A DNA stretch of 64,000 nucleotides, from positions 62,001 to 126,000 of the forward strand of contig CAJQUW010007110.1 in assembly GCA_907163375.1 (NCBI GenBank), read 5' to 3'. How positions within the stretch are numbered: position 1 is the first letter of the stretch; each line of letters begins with the position of its first letter. Under the pieces are notes generated by a model. That model had not been told where the DNA came from, searched no databases, and saw only the letters and a program-made list of their open reading frames with translations. Source of the DNA: Prostheceraeus crozeri (lineage: Eukaryota > Platyhelminthes > Polycladida > Euryleptidae). A program made the position numbers and the translations under genes. Shown here in pieces: positions 61,401 through 64,000 of the stretch.

Positions 61401-63675
61401 TACCGATTTGACCGTCTGTGTTGTAGTCGTTCAAAGCTCCAAAAGCGATGCTTGGTAGAAGACACGCAAAATACAGGAAACTTGTTGTTGATATTAATTT
61501 TCGAATAGTTCCGGCACCACGAACTCCTAAAATAGACGAATGATAGATTTGAGAAAAACTTGAATGAGTTTCTGATGTTTGAAATGTTTTTTGGTCGTTA
61601 AGTAAACTTTTAATTTAAAAGGAGCAAGCAGCAATGAGCAATAATGAAAGCTGCTTGTAATTTCAATCTATACTCTATATATTTTTCAGTAAGATATAGA
61701 ATGATGCTTTCCTTAAAATCAACAATCCATTTGTACAAATTGCGCTAAAAGTCAAAGAAAATGTAGTACCTACCGTTATATACGTATTCAATTCAGAATT
61801 CTCTCATTAGTTTTCTGTCATTGACCGGCGTTGTGACCTTGTGGTAGTGTTCGCTCCGTGTCCGGAAGACTTTGGTTCTAACCTTAGTCGGGTCAAACTT
61901 TAGACTTTTAGAATAGGTACACTTTGCATTTTGCTAAACACTCAGCACAAAAAGAATGAGATTGGGACAAGCATCAACTCGGCCACATGGCAGAAAGGTT
62001 TCGTGCCAAATGTGCTTCCGAGTGTGAGCAAGGTTCATTTATTTTAAGTTATTTCATTATTGATATTAGGAAATCAATCCCACTGCATCTCAATCGCCAG
62101 TCCACGGTACAGCTTTTTTAAATTGCGTGTTACTGTTCGCAGTTTGGTAGAAGTCTTCGCACTGGTCTTACGTGTATGTTAAATGCACTACAATTTGTTG
62201 ATGCATCGTAGTTTTGGACCCTTTCTTAAGATGCAAGAAGAATGATACAGAAATTTCCAACCAGAAACCGTAGGAACCAGGCTTTGTACATTTTTTGGCT
62301 TGCCGATGATTTTGCCGGCGGACTATGATGTCCGCAATAAAGTGGAATTATACAAAATGTGAAGAGAGCTATTTTGGTAGAATTATTATTTCATGGAAAT
62401 ATAATGGTAGATTATTATTTCAACCTACTGAAGTGCCCATCATCAGAATTGCATTTCCTAAATTGTAGGCATTTGCTGAGCTACACAACAATCTAAATGC
62501 TGATTAATGCACTTAATAAGTTATTTCTAAAAGTCTTGCGGAATGAAAATGAAATCACTTTTCTTCAAATAACTTATACTGAAAACAAGGATATATCTGC
62601 ACAGCTGAATTAATCAAGTAACTAGGTCTAATTGGATCACTTTGACCGTTAAGGGATGGTGAGCGGCGTTTATGAGTACAATTTCATAAATAGCTCAGTG
62701 AATGCTTGTGATTTCGGATACACCATTCTGATGATGGCAACTTCAGATGTTCGAAACATTGATTGGCATCGATATTTCTATCAAAGATTCACAATCGCGA
62801 AACATACATAAAATATTTATTATCAATTCTTGCAACGAGTGATTCTTATTGAGGGTTTTCTGCTATTTCAACTACACGACCGAAAAAACTAAAAGAGTAC
62901 AATGCTTGTCTGTCGGTCACAGTCATTTGTTCATCGTCAATTCGTCTATATGATCGACAAATTGATTCTAGCATTGTCACCCTCTGTCGCTGCTAATCGC
63001 CAATCATTGTAAATGACAATCCATCACTTCATATTAGTCAAAAGTGTTCAAAAATGTTTGCTTTCAAAAACATTGGAAAACAGGTACACACATGTCGCCT
63101 ATCAAAAGGAAATTCATTCACAGAAGCAGCGCGCGATCGGTGGTGCTGGAAAACATACATTCTGTTCTGGAATGAATGGAGAAAGATCAAAAAAACAATA
63201 TTCCAGACGTCATAGTATATTCATCGGTCAGCGCTTTCTTTAGTCATCATTCGCAAATCGTTTGCTTTTTGGAGAAATTTTGCGATGGATTTTAACAGCG
63301 TTGCAGAATTACAGCTAAGATATCAATCAATATACTAAATTCAGCTGCACTATTGAAATTTACATAACAAAGGAGCCATTTCGTGTCGCAAATTTTGTTA
63401 CAGTGAATATTCCATCACAAGATGATCCCGATACTCCACTTATGAATCATTACAAAGTTTACGTGAACGCTCTTCATTTCGTAATCGATTTCTATAACCG
63501 CCTTTATTGCTGTGCTCACGTATACCATCACTTTCGATGAGCCATAAAAATAATACGAAATTTGAAAAACGAAGTTTGAAAATTTAAGCTCACCATCTGC
63601 ATAATCTGAAGGATATGTCGGCAGTCGTTTCTTTAAATCAGATCGAATGCCATTGGCAAGCCACCACTTCGTTTC
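13373..63675 (-). CDS. SLC4A11-like: SLC4A11-like transporter, 12 coding exons, 5' end beyond the window
   Basis: A solute carrier family 4 membrane transporter closest to SLC4A11, as judged from remembered family sequences. SLC4A11 proteins of vertebrates sit in the plasma membrane and are reported to move H+/OH-, Na+, NH3 or water, having first been proposed as borate transporters. The substrate of this one is unknown. Exons on the minus strand: 63675-63594, 61526-61404, 57790-57677, 49996-49864, 45377-45304, 44429-44207, 43229-43123, 29717-29549, 28098-27922, 19553-19358, 18477-18308, 13436-13373. All have GT-AG ends, phases agree, and the total of 1632 nt divides by three (543 residues plus stop). 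Diagnostic SLC4A11 stretches include [50 protein letters not shown] and AEKYLDALD. The large loop has five N-glycosylation sequons. The N-terminal cytoplasmic domain and promoter lie past 64000. Confidence 0.95.
13437..18307. other. Intron k-l (4.9 kb)
   Basis: No transposon with defined ends was recognised. It holds a purine-skewed, GAG-rich stretch at about 16770-17110 and a few short open frames. One, 17575-17757 minus, contains an EA...[12 protein letters not shown] pattern vaguely like the end of a GIY-YIG domain, but this is too weak to call. Confidence 0.5.
18308..18477 (-). CDS. SLC4A11-like: SLC4A11-like, exon k: last membrane segments
   Basis: Codons 467-523: [40 protein letters not shown], then [17 protein letters not shown]. 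It matches [20 protein letters not shown] and YMKMIFPLIM of vertebrate SLC4A11. This exon has no long open frame of its own and was found by homology. It is bounded by CAG and GTGAGC, and its phase fits both neighbours. Confidence 0.95.
18478..19357. other. Intron j-k (0.9 kb), nothing recognised
   Basis: AT-rich intron sequence with no element or RNA gene that could be recognised. Confidence 0.6.
19358..19553 (-). CDS. SLC4A11-like: SLC4A11-like, exon j: membrane segments 12-13
   Basis: Codons 401-466. [40 protein letters not shown], then [20 protein letters not shown]. It aligns with the vertebrate region VKETRLTSL...[24 protein letters not shown]. It ends exactly on a codon (phase 0). Donor GTAAGT. 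Confidence 0.96.
19812..20156. repeat. Minisatellite, about 11 copies of a 31-bp unit
   Basis: Units read like GAACTCAACCAAAGCCGACC followed by ACTAACCGTNA; the first four are each 31 bp, later ones vary slightly. The plus strand is A/C-rich and poor in G and T. A further partial unit sits at about 20241-20280. The units differ at many positions, so the array is old. It lies in intron i-j. An open frame across it (19710-19964) is a by-product of the repeat. Confidence 0.88.
20281..21689. other. Part of intron i-j, nothing recognised
   Basis: No coding domain or repeat with definable ends was recognised between the minisatellite and the mariner-like remnant. Confidence 0.5.
21690..21846 (+). 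pseudogene. C-terminal remnant of a Tc1/mariner-type transposase
   Basis: One plus-strand frame reads [20 protein letters not shown] followed by [20 protein letters not shown] and KELIRNN. This resembles the C-terminus of Tc1/mariner-type transposases, where a VYxxxPxTxxELK motif is followed by EI..I....L..V and a short basic helix. The complete element at 29.9-31.3 kb has the parallel text [12 protein letters not shown]. The catalytic core is gone. The text stops where a hAT-like element begins, and a possible mariner-type terminal end (TTTTGAGACACCCTG) appears on the other side of it, near 23087-23102. Confidence 0.45.
21857..22972. mobile_element. Non-autonomous hAT-like DNA element with CCGG-rich ends
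   Basis: The left end CAAGGTTGGAATCGG (21857-21871) matches the reverse complement of the right end CCCAGTTCCAACCCTG (CAGGGTTGGAACTGGG, to 22972). CA at the tip followed by GGGTTGGAA is common in hAT elements. Subterminal regions are rich in AACCGG/CCGGTT (21888-21950 and 22890-22955), while the 0.9-kb middle is AT-rich with no coding domain. An exact 8-bp target duplication was not found (CAGTAGTA on the left, ATGCAGTG on the right), so one end may be altered. Confidence 0.65.
23548..23871. mobile_element. 324-bp MITE with long inverted repeats and TA target site
   Basis: CAGTGCGGCAGCCAGAAC at the left (23548) is mirrored by GTTCTGGCTGCCGGATTG at the right (to 23871). Similarity continues inward for about 65-70 bp (GGAACG...GGCCGAAAAT, TTTCACAGAATG). 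TA lies outside each end (23546-23547 and 23872-23873), the target duplication of Tc1/mariner and pogo-type elements. It has no transposase of its own. The open frame 23514-23774 is inside this repeat and is not a gene. Confidence 0.75.
23872..27921. other. Rest of intron i-j, nothing recognised
   Basis: About 4 kb of AT-rich intron with a short (CT)n run at about 24920-24938. No element with defined ends and no coding domain were recognised. Confidence 0.5.
27922..28098 (-). CDS. SLC4A11-like: SLC4A11-like, exon i: membrane segments 10-11
   Basis: Codons 342-401. [20 protein letters not shown] is followed by [20 protein letters not shown] and [17 protein letters not shown]. The PWIHxAxPHSPLHVxAL block is diagnostic of SLC4A11 and lies at the SLC4 substrate-site region. 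Donor GTAAGT, phase 2 at both ends. Confidence 0.97.
28099..29548. other. Intron h-i (1.45 kb), nothing recognised
   Basis: AT-rich intron without a recognisable repeat, RNA gene or coding piece. Confidence 0.6.
29549..29717 (-). CDS. SLC4A11-like: SLC4A11-like, exon h: membrane segments 8-9
   Basis: Codons 286-342: [40 protein letters not shown] and [17 protein letters not shown]. The last block matches the SLC4A11 FIEQNLVAALVNAPEN motif, a conserved hairpin region of the SLC4 fold. Acceptor CAG, donor GTGAGT. A complete mariner-type transposon begins 159 bp upstream of the exon in the neighbouring intron. Confidence 0.95.
29876..31298 (-). mobile_element. Complete Tc1/mariner-type DNA transposon, 1423 bp
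   Basis: 28-bp terminal inverted repeats at 29876-29903 and 31271-31298 agree at 26 of 28 positions (CARTGCGTTCATAAAGTCAC followed by WGTGCACC). Each is flanked by TA (29874-29875 and 31299-31300), the target duplication of this superfamily. It encloses one unbroken minus-strand transposase gene (31076-30027). It sits in intron g-h of the SLC4A11-like gene, in the same orientation, 159 bp from exon h. Near-identical ends and an open gene point to a fairly recent insertion. Confidence 0.95.
30027..31076 (-). CDS. Tc1/mariner-type transposase, 349 codons, apparently intact
   Basis: A cut-and-paste DDE/D transposase. Residues 1-115 form the DNA-binding part with two helix-turn-helix-like regions ([17 protein letters not shown] near residue 42; [20 protein letters not shown] near 89), joined by a GRP-type linker (SGRPTVL). 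The catalytic region has D157 in [11 protein letters not shown]244 in [10 protein letters not shown] and D283 in [14 protein letters not shown]244 and D283 have 38 residues between them, unlike the 34 of mariner proper. The sequence type (VVEHxFRxxG start, EKPLHSxxVxVWCA, QQDGATxHT) belongs to a mariner-like group common in arthropods and other invertebrates. The first Met at 31076 gives a normal family length. Confidence 0.93.
   Translation of the reverse strand: MVLLIQERIFLVEHVFRANGEYTDDVKNEFLERFHTTDLPHRNTVRNLINKFRETGSVHDATRSGRPTVLTEQKVNVISEAMTHSPSKSMRRLSQEVGLSLGAAHTAVRKNIGLYPYRISCQHELKDADHDRRLQYCFFFKENLNGNDVLDKTFFSDEAWFHLSGYVSSQNSRIWSSENPHEFVEKPLHSLKVGVWCAMSRRRIVGPIFFTKIVTAERYCNEIIASFVNELTDDEKTTAYFQQDGATAHTVNSSLRCLGEIFQTRIIPKGIWPPRSPDLSVLDFYLWGAVKQKVYRSKPQDLHELRDTRSIQQQIAAISLEEIHRVFENIRRRIDLCIREQGGHFQQFL
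31301..32018. other. Part of intron g-h, nothing recognised
   Basis: No recognisable element between the transposon and the SINE at 32019. Confidence 0.5.
32019..32225 (+). mobile_element. tRNA-derived SINE, copy 1
   Basis: The sequence from GGTGATGTAGCCTTGTGGGA to about 32225 matches 61827-62042 over its full length. The head resembles a tRNA with an A box (TAGCCTTGTGGGA, 32026-32038) and a degenerate B box (GGTTGGGTCAA, 32068-32078), the internal RNA polymerase III promoter. The body shares TAAACACTCAGCACAAAAAG and AACTCGGCCACATGG with copy 2. It lies antisense to the host gene in intron g-h. The family is not one I can name. Confidence 0.8.
32401..33180 (-). mobile_element. 5'-truncated LINE, reverse transcriptase end and 3' tail
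   Basis: A minus-strand frame open from about 33176 to 32581 reads [18 protein letters not shown] (RT YADD box), [13 protein letters not shown], then [17 protein letters not shown] and a C-terminal part ([14 protein letters not shown]). These are the usual motifs downstream of YADD in CR1/jockey-group LINEs. The 3' end shows ACTCAATAAAGATATTATTA (32425-32405 region), a LINE-type terminal sequence. All domains before YADD are missing, as in a normal 5' truncation. The frame is unusually well kept for such a fragment. Confidence 0.82.
33181..36865. other. Part of intron g-h, nothing recognised
   Basis: 3.7 kb of AT-rich intron with no long open frame and no recognised repeat. Confidence 0.5.
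36866..37172. mobile_element. 307-bp MITE with doubled terminal repeats and central hairpin, 8-bp target duplication
   Basis: Ends GGCACTACTGCAGTTTAGTG followed by CACCCT are inverted copies of each other, and each end carries a second copy of CTACTGCAGTTTAGTGCACC a short distance inward, so the motif occurs four times. The centre has a perfect 15-bp hairpin (36972-36986 with 36996-37010; loop AGCGCGCGC). The 8-bp direct repeat CCTTTCAC flanks it (36858-36865 and 37173-37180). Eight bases is the hAT target size, though the tips lack the usual hAT CA. The GC- and CpG-rich interior stands out from the AT-rich surroundings. Confidence 0.85.
37480..38030 (-). mobile_element. LINE 3' fragment with cysteine-rich C-terminal motif
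   Basis: A minus-strand frame (37751-37500) reads [48 protein letters not shown], then a short tail. An RxGHxxLLxxYxxRIG stretch followed by CxxC...C is the known C-terminal end of jockey/I-type LINE proteins; here the usual His of the motif is not seen. Upstream, to about 38030, the text is broken between frames. The RT domain is absent. Confidence 0.65.
38031..39663. other. Part of intron g-h, nothing recognised
   Basis: No recognised element between the LINE fragment and the hAT-type element. Confidence 0.5.
39664..40411. mobile_element. Non-autonomous hAT-type element, copy 1 (748 bp)
   Basis: Ends CAAAGATCGGCAATGATA (39664 on) and the reverse complement of the right end, CTGTGATCGGCAATGATA (to 40411), are near-identical inverted repeats. 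Flanking 8-mers GTAAAGTT (39656-39663) and GTAAAGGC (40412-40419) agree at 6 of 8 positions, consistent with a decayed hAT 8-bp target duplication. Subterminal regions repeat the palindrome ATGATATCAT several times. From about 39931 to 40343 it is nearly identical to copy 2 at 45972-46390, but the left inner 150 bp is unrelated. No coding capacity. Confidence 0.88.
40412..43122. other. Rest of intron g-h, little recognised
   Basis: AT-rich. Around 42795-42860 the minus strand reads GTACAAATCAGGTCAATAAA then GTCAATCAATCAATT, like the 3' end of an L2-type LINE or SINE with a TCAA-type tail; no coding part remains. Confidence 0.4.
43123..43229 (-). CDS. SLC4A11-like: SLC4A11-like, exon g: membrane segment 7
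   Basis: Codons 250-286: [20 protein letters not shown] then [16 protein letters not shown]. It corresponds to the SLC4A11 stretch REILSDCALPIAVLAFSL. The donor is a consensus GTAAGT. The next exon lies 13.4 kb away, across the largest intron in the window. Confidence 0.93.
43230..44206. other. Intron f-g (1.0 kb), nothing recognised
   Basis: AT-rich intron without recognisable repeats. Confidence 0.6.
44207..44429 (-). CDS. SLC4A11-like: SLC4A11-like, exon f: glycosylated loop and membrane segment 6
   Basis: Codons 176-250. The first two thirds is a hydrophilic, Asn/Ser-rich extracellular loop with five sequons (NAS, NIS, NIS, NLS, NQT at visible residues 187, 197, 200, 205 and 213). Then comes a hydrophobic helix ([20 protein letters not shown]). 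Vertebrate SLC4A11 also carries glycosylated Asn in this loop before a similar LGTLWLGYTLYQF helix. The loop sequence itself is not conserved, as expected for this region. Donor GTGAGT. Confidence 0.92.
44430..45303. other. Intron e-f (0.9 kb), nothing recognised
   Basis: AT-rich intron without recognisable repeats. Confidence 0.6.
45304..45377 (-). CDS. SLC4A11-like: SLC4A11-like, exon e: membrane segment 5
   Basis: A short 74-nt exon, codons 151-176: [20 protein letters not shown] then KGIVR. The RSTEEI..FxSI and DAxKGxV pattern is shared with vertebrate SLC4A11. Donor GTAAGT. It enters in phase 2 and leaves in phase 1. Confidence 0.93.
45739..46420. mobile_element. Non-autonomous hAT-type element, copy 2 (682 bp), perfect 8-bp target duplication
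   Basis: Begins CAAAGATCGACAATGATA and ends TATCATTGCCGATCATAG. The flanking TTCATAAC is exact on both sides (45731-45738 and 46421-46428), which fixes the ends and the hAT assignment. The right 420 bp is nearly identical to copy 1 (39931-40343), including CTGTAATCTAAATATTCTTG and ATCATGGTAGCAATGTAAAT, but the left interior differs completely. The exact duplication suggests a younger insertion than copy 1. It lies in intron d-e. Confidence 0.92.
46421..47974. other. Part of intron d-e, nothing recognised
   Basis: No element with defined ends was found. An open frame at 47671-47952 shows no known domain. Confidence 0.5.
47975..48865. mobile_element. Pogo/Tigger-like non-autonomous element, 891 bp
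   Basis: Left end CACTGTACTCCGGATAAGCG (47975 on) and right end, read in reverse complement, CAGTCCATTCCGGATAAGCG (to 48865) match at about 20 of 24 positions. A further AAGCGG-containing inverted pair lies just inside (about 48035-48049 and 48781-48800). CAGT tips followed by a CGGATAA-type motif resemble pogo/Tigger elements. The expected TA duplication is not visible (TT on the left, CA on the right), so the ends may have changed. No transposase remains. Confidence 0.6.
48866..49863. other. Part of intron d-e, nothing recognised
   Basis: AT-rich sequence. The open frame 49014-49259 has no recognisable domain. Confidence 0.5.
49864..49996 (-). CDS. SLC4A11-like: SLC4A11-like, exon d: membrane segment 4
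   Basis: Codons 107-151: [20 protein letters not shown] followed by [20 protein letters not shown]. It aligns with the SLC4A11 segment ending in LYAFFNLS. Donor GTAAGC, acceptor CAG. It ends in phase 2. Confidence 0.93.
50452..51430 (-). mobile_element. 5'-truncated LINE, reverse transcriptase C-terminal half
   Basis: Minus-strand text from 51430 downward: [20 protein letters not shown] (RT box), then in another frame [12 protein letters not shown] (YADD box), [15 protein letters not shown], then [33 protein letters not shown] and, at the end, [11 protein letters not shown] and [10 protein letters not shown]. These are the ordered motifs of a CR1/L2/jockey-type RT and its C-terminal region. 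At least one frame change and one stop break it. It is not the same copy or close family as the LINE at 1-3203, though both have the WLPIRQRI-type motif. It lies in intron c-d. Confidence 0.88.
51431..55593. other. Part of intron c-d, nothing recognised
   Basis: 4.2 kb of AT-rich intron. The longest open frame (52828-53196 plus) has no recognisable motif and no splice context suggesting a gene. Confidence 0.5.
55594..55752. repeat. Small MITE-like inverted repeat
   Basis: CAATCGAAGCTCGCTAATT at the left is mirrored by TTAATTAACGAGCTTTGACTA at the right (AAGCTCGYTAATT shared), with a second inverted block (GATAATTAAGATCAT and CTTAATTA) inside. A separate 14-bp inverted pair, CGTGTCCGAATTAG and CTAATTCGGACACG, overlaps its left end (about 55565-55620). 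The tips resemble pogo-type MITEs. The boundaries are approximate. Confidence 0.5.
56828..56987. repeat. Minisatellite, four copies of a 40-bp unit
   Basis: CATCAAAAGCAATGAGCTCC followed by AATCCCACGGACTTTTGAAG repeats at exactly 40-bp steps (starts at 56828, 56868, 56908 and 56948). Unit-to-unit identity is high, roughly 85-90 percent by eye. It lies in intron c-d, 0.7 kb before exon c. Confidence 0.92.
57677..57790 (-). CDS. SLC4A11-like: SLC4A11-like, exon c: membrane segments 2-3
   Basis: Codons 69-107: [20 protein letters not shown] then [18 protein letters not shown]. The [16 protein letters not shown] block is a strong SLC4A11 signature; other SLC4 members have GAQPLLVVGFSGPLLV here. 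Phase 1 at both ends, donor GTAATT. Confidence 0.95.
57791..58379. other. Part of intron b-c, nothing recognised
   Basis: No domain or repeat recognised; possibly the body of the SINE at 58380-58488 reaches into its right part. Confidence 0.45.
58380..58488 (-). mobile_element. tRNA-like SINE head or tRNA-derived remnant
   Basis: On the minus strand GTCTCAGTGGCGCAGTGGCT contains a perfect RNA polymerase III A box (TGGCGCAGTGG, 58472-58462), and GGTCGAGCTCC (58427-58417) is a good B box match. The spacing fits a tRNA. The cloverleaf is not intact, so a tRNA-derived SINE or tRNA pseudogene is more likely than a gene. It is a different family from the SINE copies at 32.0 and 61.8 kb. Confidence 0.65.
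58489..59935. other. Part of intron b-c, nothing recognised
   Basis: AT-rich. The open frame 58784-59140 (118 codons) has no motif I know. Confidence 0.45.
59936..60189. mobile_element. Fold-back insertion, 254 bp, with 12-bp target duplication
   Basis: Two arms of about 95 bp (about 59937-60034 and 60061-60155) are inverted copies at roughly 85 percent identity, sharing GGAAACCAAGTACACAAGAT and GGCCATSATCAGAAGCAG. A loop of about 25 nt lies between them. TGTAGAGTTCAT is repeated exactly on both sides (59924-59935 and 60190-60201). A 12-bp duplication suits a retroelement-type insertion better than hAT (8 bp) or mariner (2 bp). The minus strand of the left arm and the plus strand of the right arm show CTGATSA...GAAA, which recalls Penelope-like tails, but the helices of a hammerhead could not be drawn. 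Confidence 0.75.
60202..61403. other. Rest of intron b-c, nothing recognised
   Basis: Contains a pyrimidine run with CTCTCTCTCT at about 60524-60540 and otherwise no recognised feature. Confidence 0.5.
61404..61526 (-). CDS. SLC4A11-like: SLC4A11-like, exon b: first membrane segment
   Basis: Codons 28-69. [20 protein letters not shown] followed by [15 protein letters not shown] matches the SLC4A11 transmembrane 1 region ([18 protein letters not shown] in vertebrates). Donor GTATGT, acceptor TAG, phase 1 at both ends. Confidence 0.95.
61827..62042 (+). mobile_element. tRNA-derived SINE, copy 2
   Basis: Matches the SINE at 32019-32225 along its length. The A box region reads GACCTTGTGGTAGTG (about 61835-61849) and the B box GGTTCTAACC (61874-61883) is closer to the tRNA consensus than in copy 1. 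The body shares AAACACTCAGCACAAAAAGA and CGTGCCAAATGTGCTTCCGA. It is also antisense to the host gene, in intron a-b. The two copies differ at perhaps 15 percent of sites by eye, so neither is very recent. Confidence 0.8.
62043..63593. other. Rest of intron a-b, nothing firm
   Basis: At 62713-62745 CTGATGATGGCAACTTCAGA followed by TGTTCGAAAC imitates the two hammerhead cores, but the stems do not form well. The open frame 63013-63243 has no known domain. Confidence 0.45.
63594..63675 (-). CDS. SLC4A11-like: SLC4A11-like, exon a (first in window)
   Basis: Codons 1-28 of the visible part: [20 protein letters not shown] then SDYADG. This is the SLC4 stretch just before the first membrane helix; SLC4 members share a basic segment followed by YPSD or YLSD. 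Acceptor CAG precedes GAAACG and the donor is GTGAGC. It ends in phase 1. It is probably an internal exon, since no start codon is visible. Confidence 0.88.
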
Positions 63676-64000
63676 CTGAAAATGAAGAAAAAGTCATTAT
63701 CTACGAATTGATATTATTATCTGATACTTCTCTTAAGTAAATAATCAGATTTAGACTGTTGAAACATCAAGAGTAGTTAACTTGATATATAAAGACATAC
63801 CAATGAAGAACATGCATCTAAAAGGCGCAAAAATGGAAGAAATGAAATTTTATTTTCAAATGGTTTGTTTTTTCTTTCAGATGAAAGCAAGATTAGAACT
63901 GCAAGCATAATGGTTCAAATGACTCTGTATTATAATGAAAGATAGAGCTTGTAAATTCACAGCATGTGAAAAAGTCTGTTTTGTCATGAAATTCATTTTA
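63676..64000. other. Start of the next upstream intron of the SLC4A11-like gene
   Basis: Begins with the acceptor of exon a and runs off the window. No further exon of the gene was recognised here. Confidence 0.6.

Noticed and set aside
62713-62745. CTGATGA...CGAAAC pattern resembling a hammerhead
   Set aside because: Both core strings are present, but stem II would need a bulge within three or four pairs, stem I does not pair, and no Penelope-type coding piece or TA tract is nearby. Kept only as a note.
13373-63675. Assignment of the host gene to the AE or Na/bicarbonate SLC4 groups
   Set aside because: [30 protein letters not shown] and YMKMGFPI match SLC4A11, whereas the other SLC4 groups have GAQPLLVVGFSGPLLV and different residues at the other two blocks.

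Overview
This window looks like AT-rich (by eye about two thirds A+T) nuclear DNA from an invertebrate animal, most plausibly marine. The host gene is a metazoan SLC4A11-type transporter, its introns are long with GT-AG ends, and the repeats (CR1/L2/jockey-like LINEs, Penelope-like elements, hAT and Tc1/mariner elements, tRNA-derived SINEs) are an animal mix. The phylum cannot be fixed from this window.

One host gene fills 13373-63675 on the minus strand. Twelve coding exons could be read, each with GT-AG ends and matching phases. They total 1632 nt, encoding 543 residues plus a stop, and cover the whole membrane domain of an SLC4A11-like (borate/bicarbonate transporter family) protein. The 5' exons for the N-terminal cytoplasmic domain lie beyond position 64000. 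The last coding exon ends at 13373, with a possible poly(A) signal near 13226. No second host gene was recognised.

Layout from left to right. 1-3203: a nearly complete LINE ORF2 in three frames, with a 3' hairpin and TTGAA-type tail. 3204-5794: no gene, one 59-nt hairpin. 5795-6058: a piece of Penelope-like reverse transcriptase. 6059-9643: nothing recognised. 9644-11558: a cluster of Penelope-like 3' ends, with two head-to-head GIY-YIG endonuclease pieces, three hammerhead-ribozyme-like motifs and long (TA)n tracts. 11559-13225: nothing recognised. From 13373 on, the SLC4A11-like gene with its introns full of repeats. These are a 31-bp minisatellite (19.8 kb); a hAT-like element beside a decayed mariner tail (21.7-23.1 kb); a 324-bp TA-flanked MITE (23.5 kb); a complete Tc1/mariner-type transposon with an open transposase (29876-31298); a SINE (32.0 kb); LINE pieces (32.4-33.2, 37.5-38.0 and 50.45-51.43 kb); a 307-bp MITE with doubled ends (36.9 kb); two related hAT-type elements (39.7 and 45.7 kb); a pogo/Tigger-like repeat (48.0-48.9 kb); a small MITE (55.6 kb); a 40-bp minisatellite (56.8 kb); a second tRNA-like SINE (58.4 kb); a fold-back insertion with a 12-bp target duplication (59.9-60.2 kb); and a second copy of the first SINE (61.8-62.0 kb).

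The most unusual signal is the set of three hammerhead-like folds within 1.8 kb (9697-9743 minus, 10863-10904 plus, 11388-11430 plus). Each lies just upstream of a (TA)n tract. Two lie downstream of Penelope-type endonuclease pieces, and their helices are kept although the sequences differ. All calls come from reading the sequence; no database search or folding program was run.
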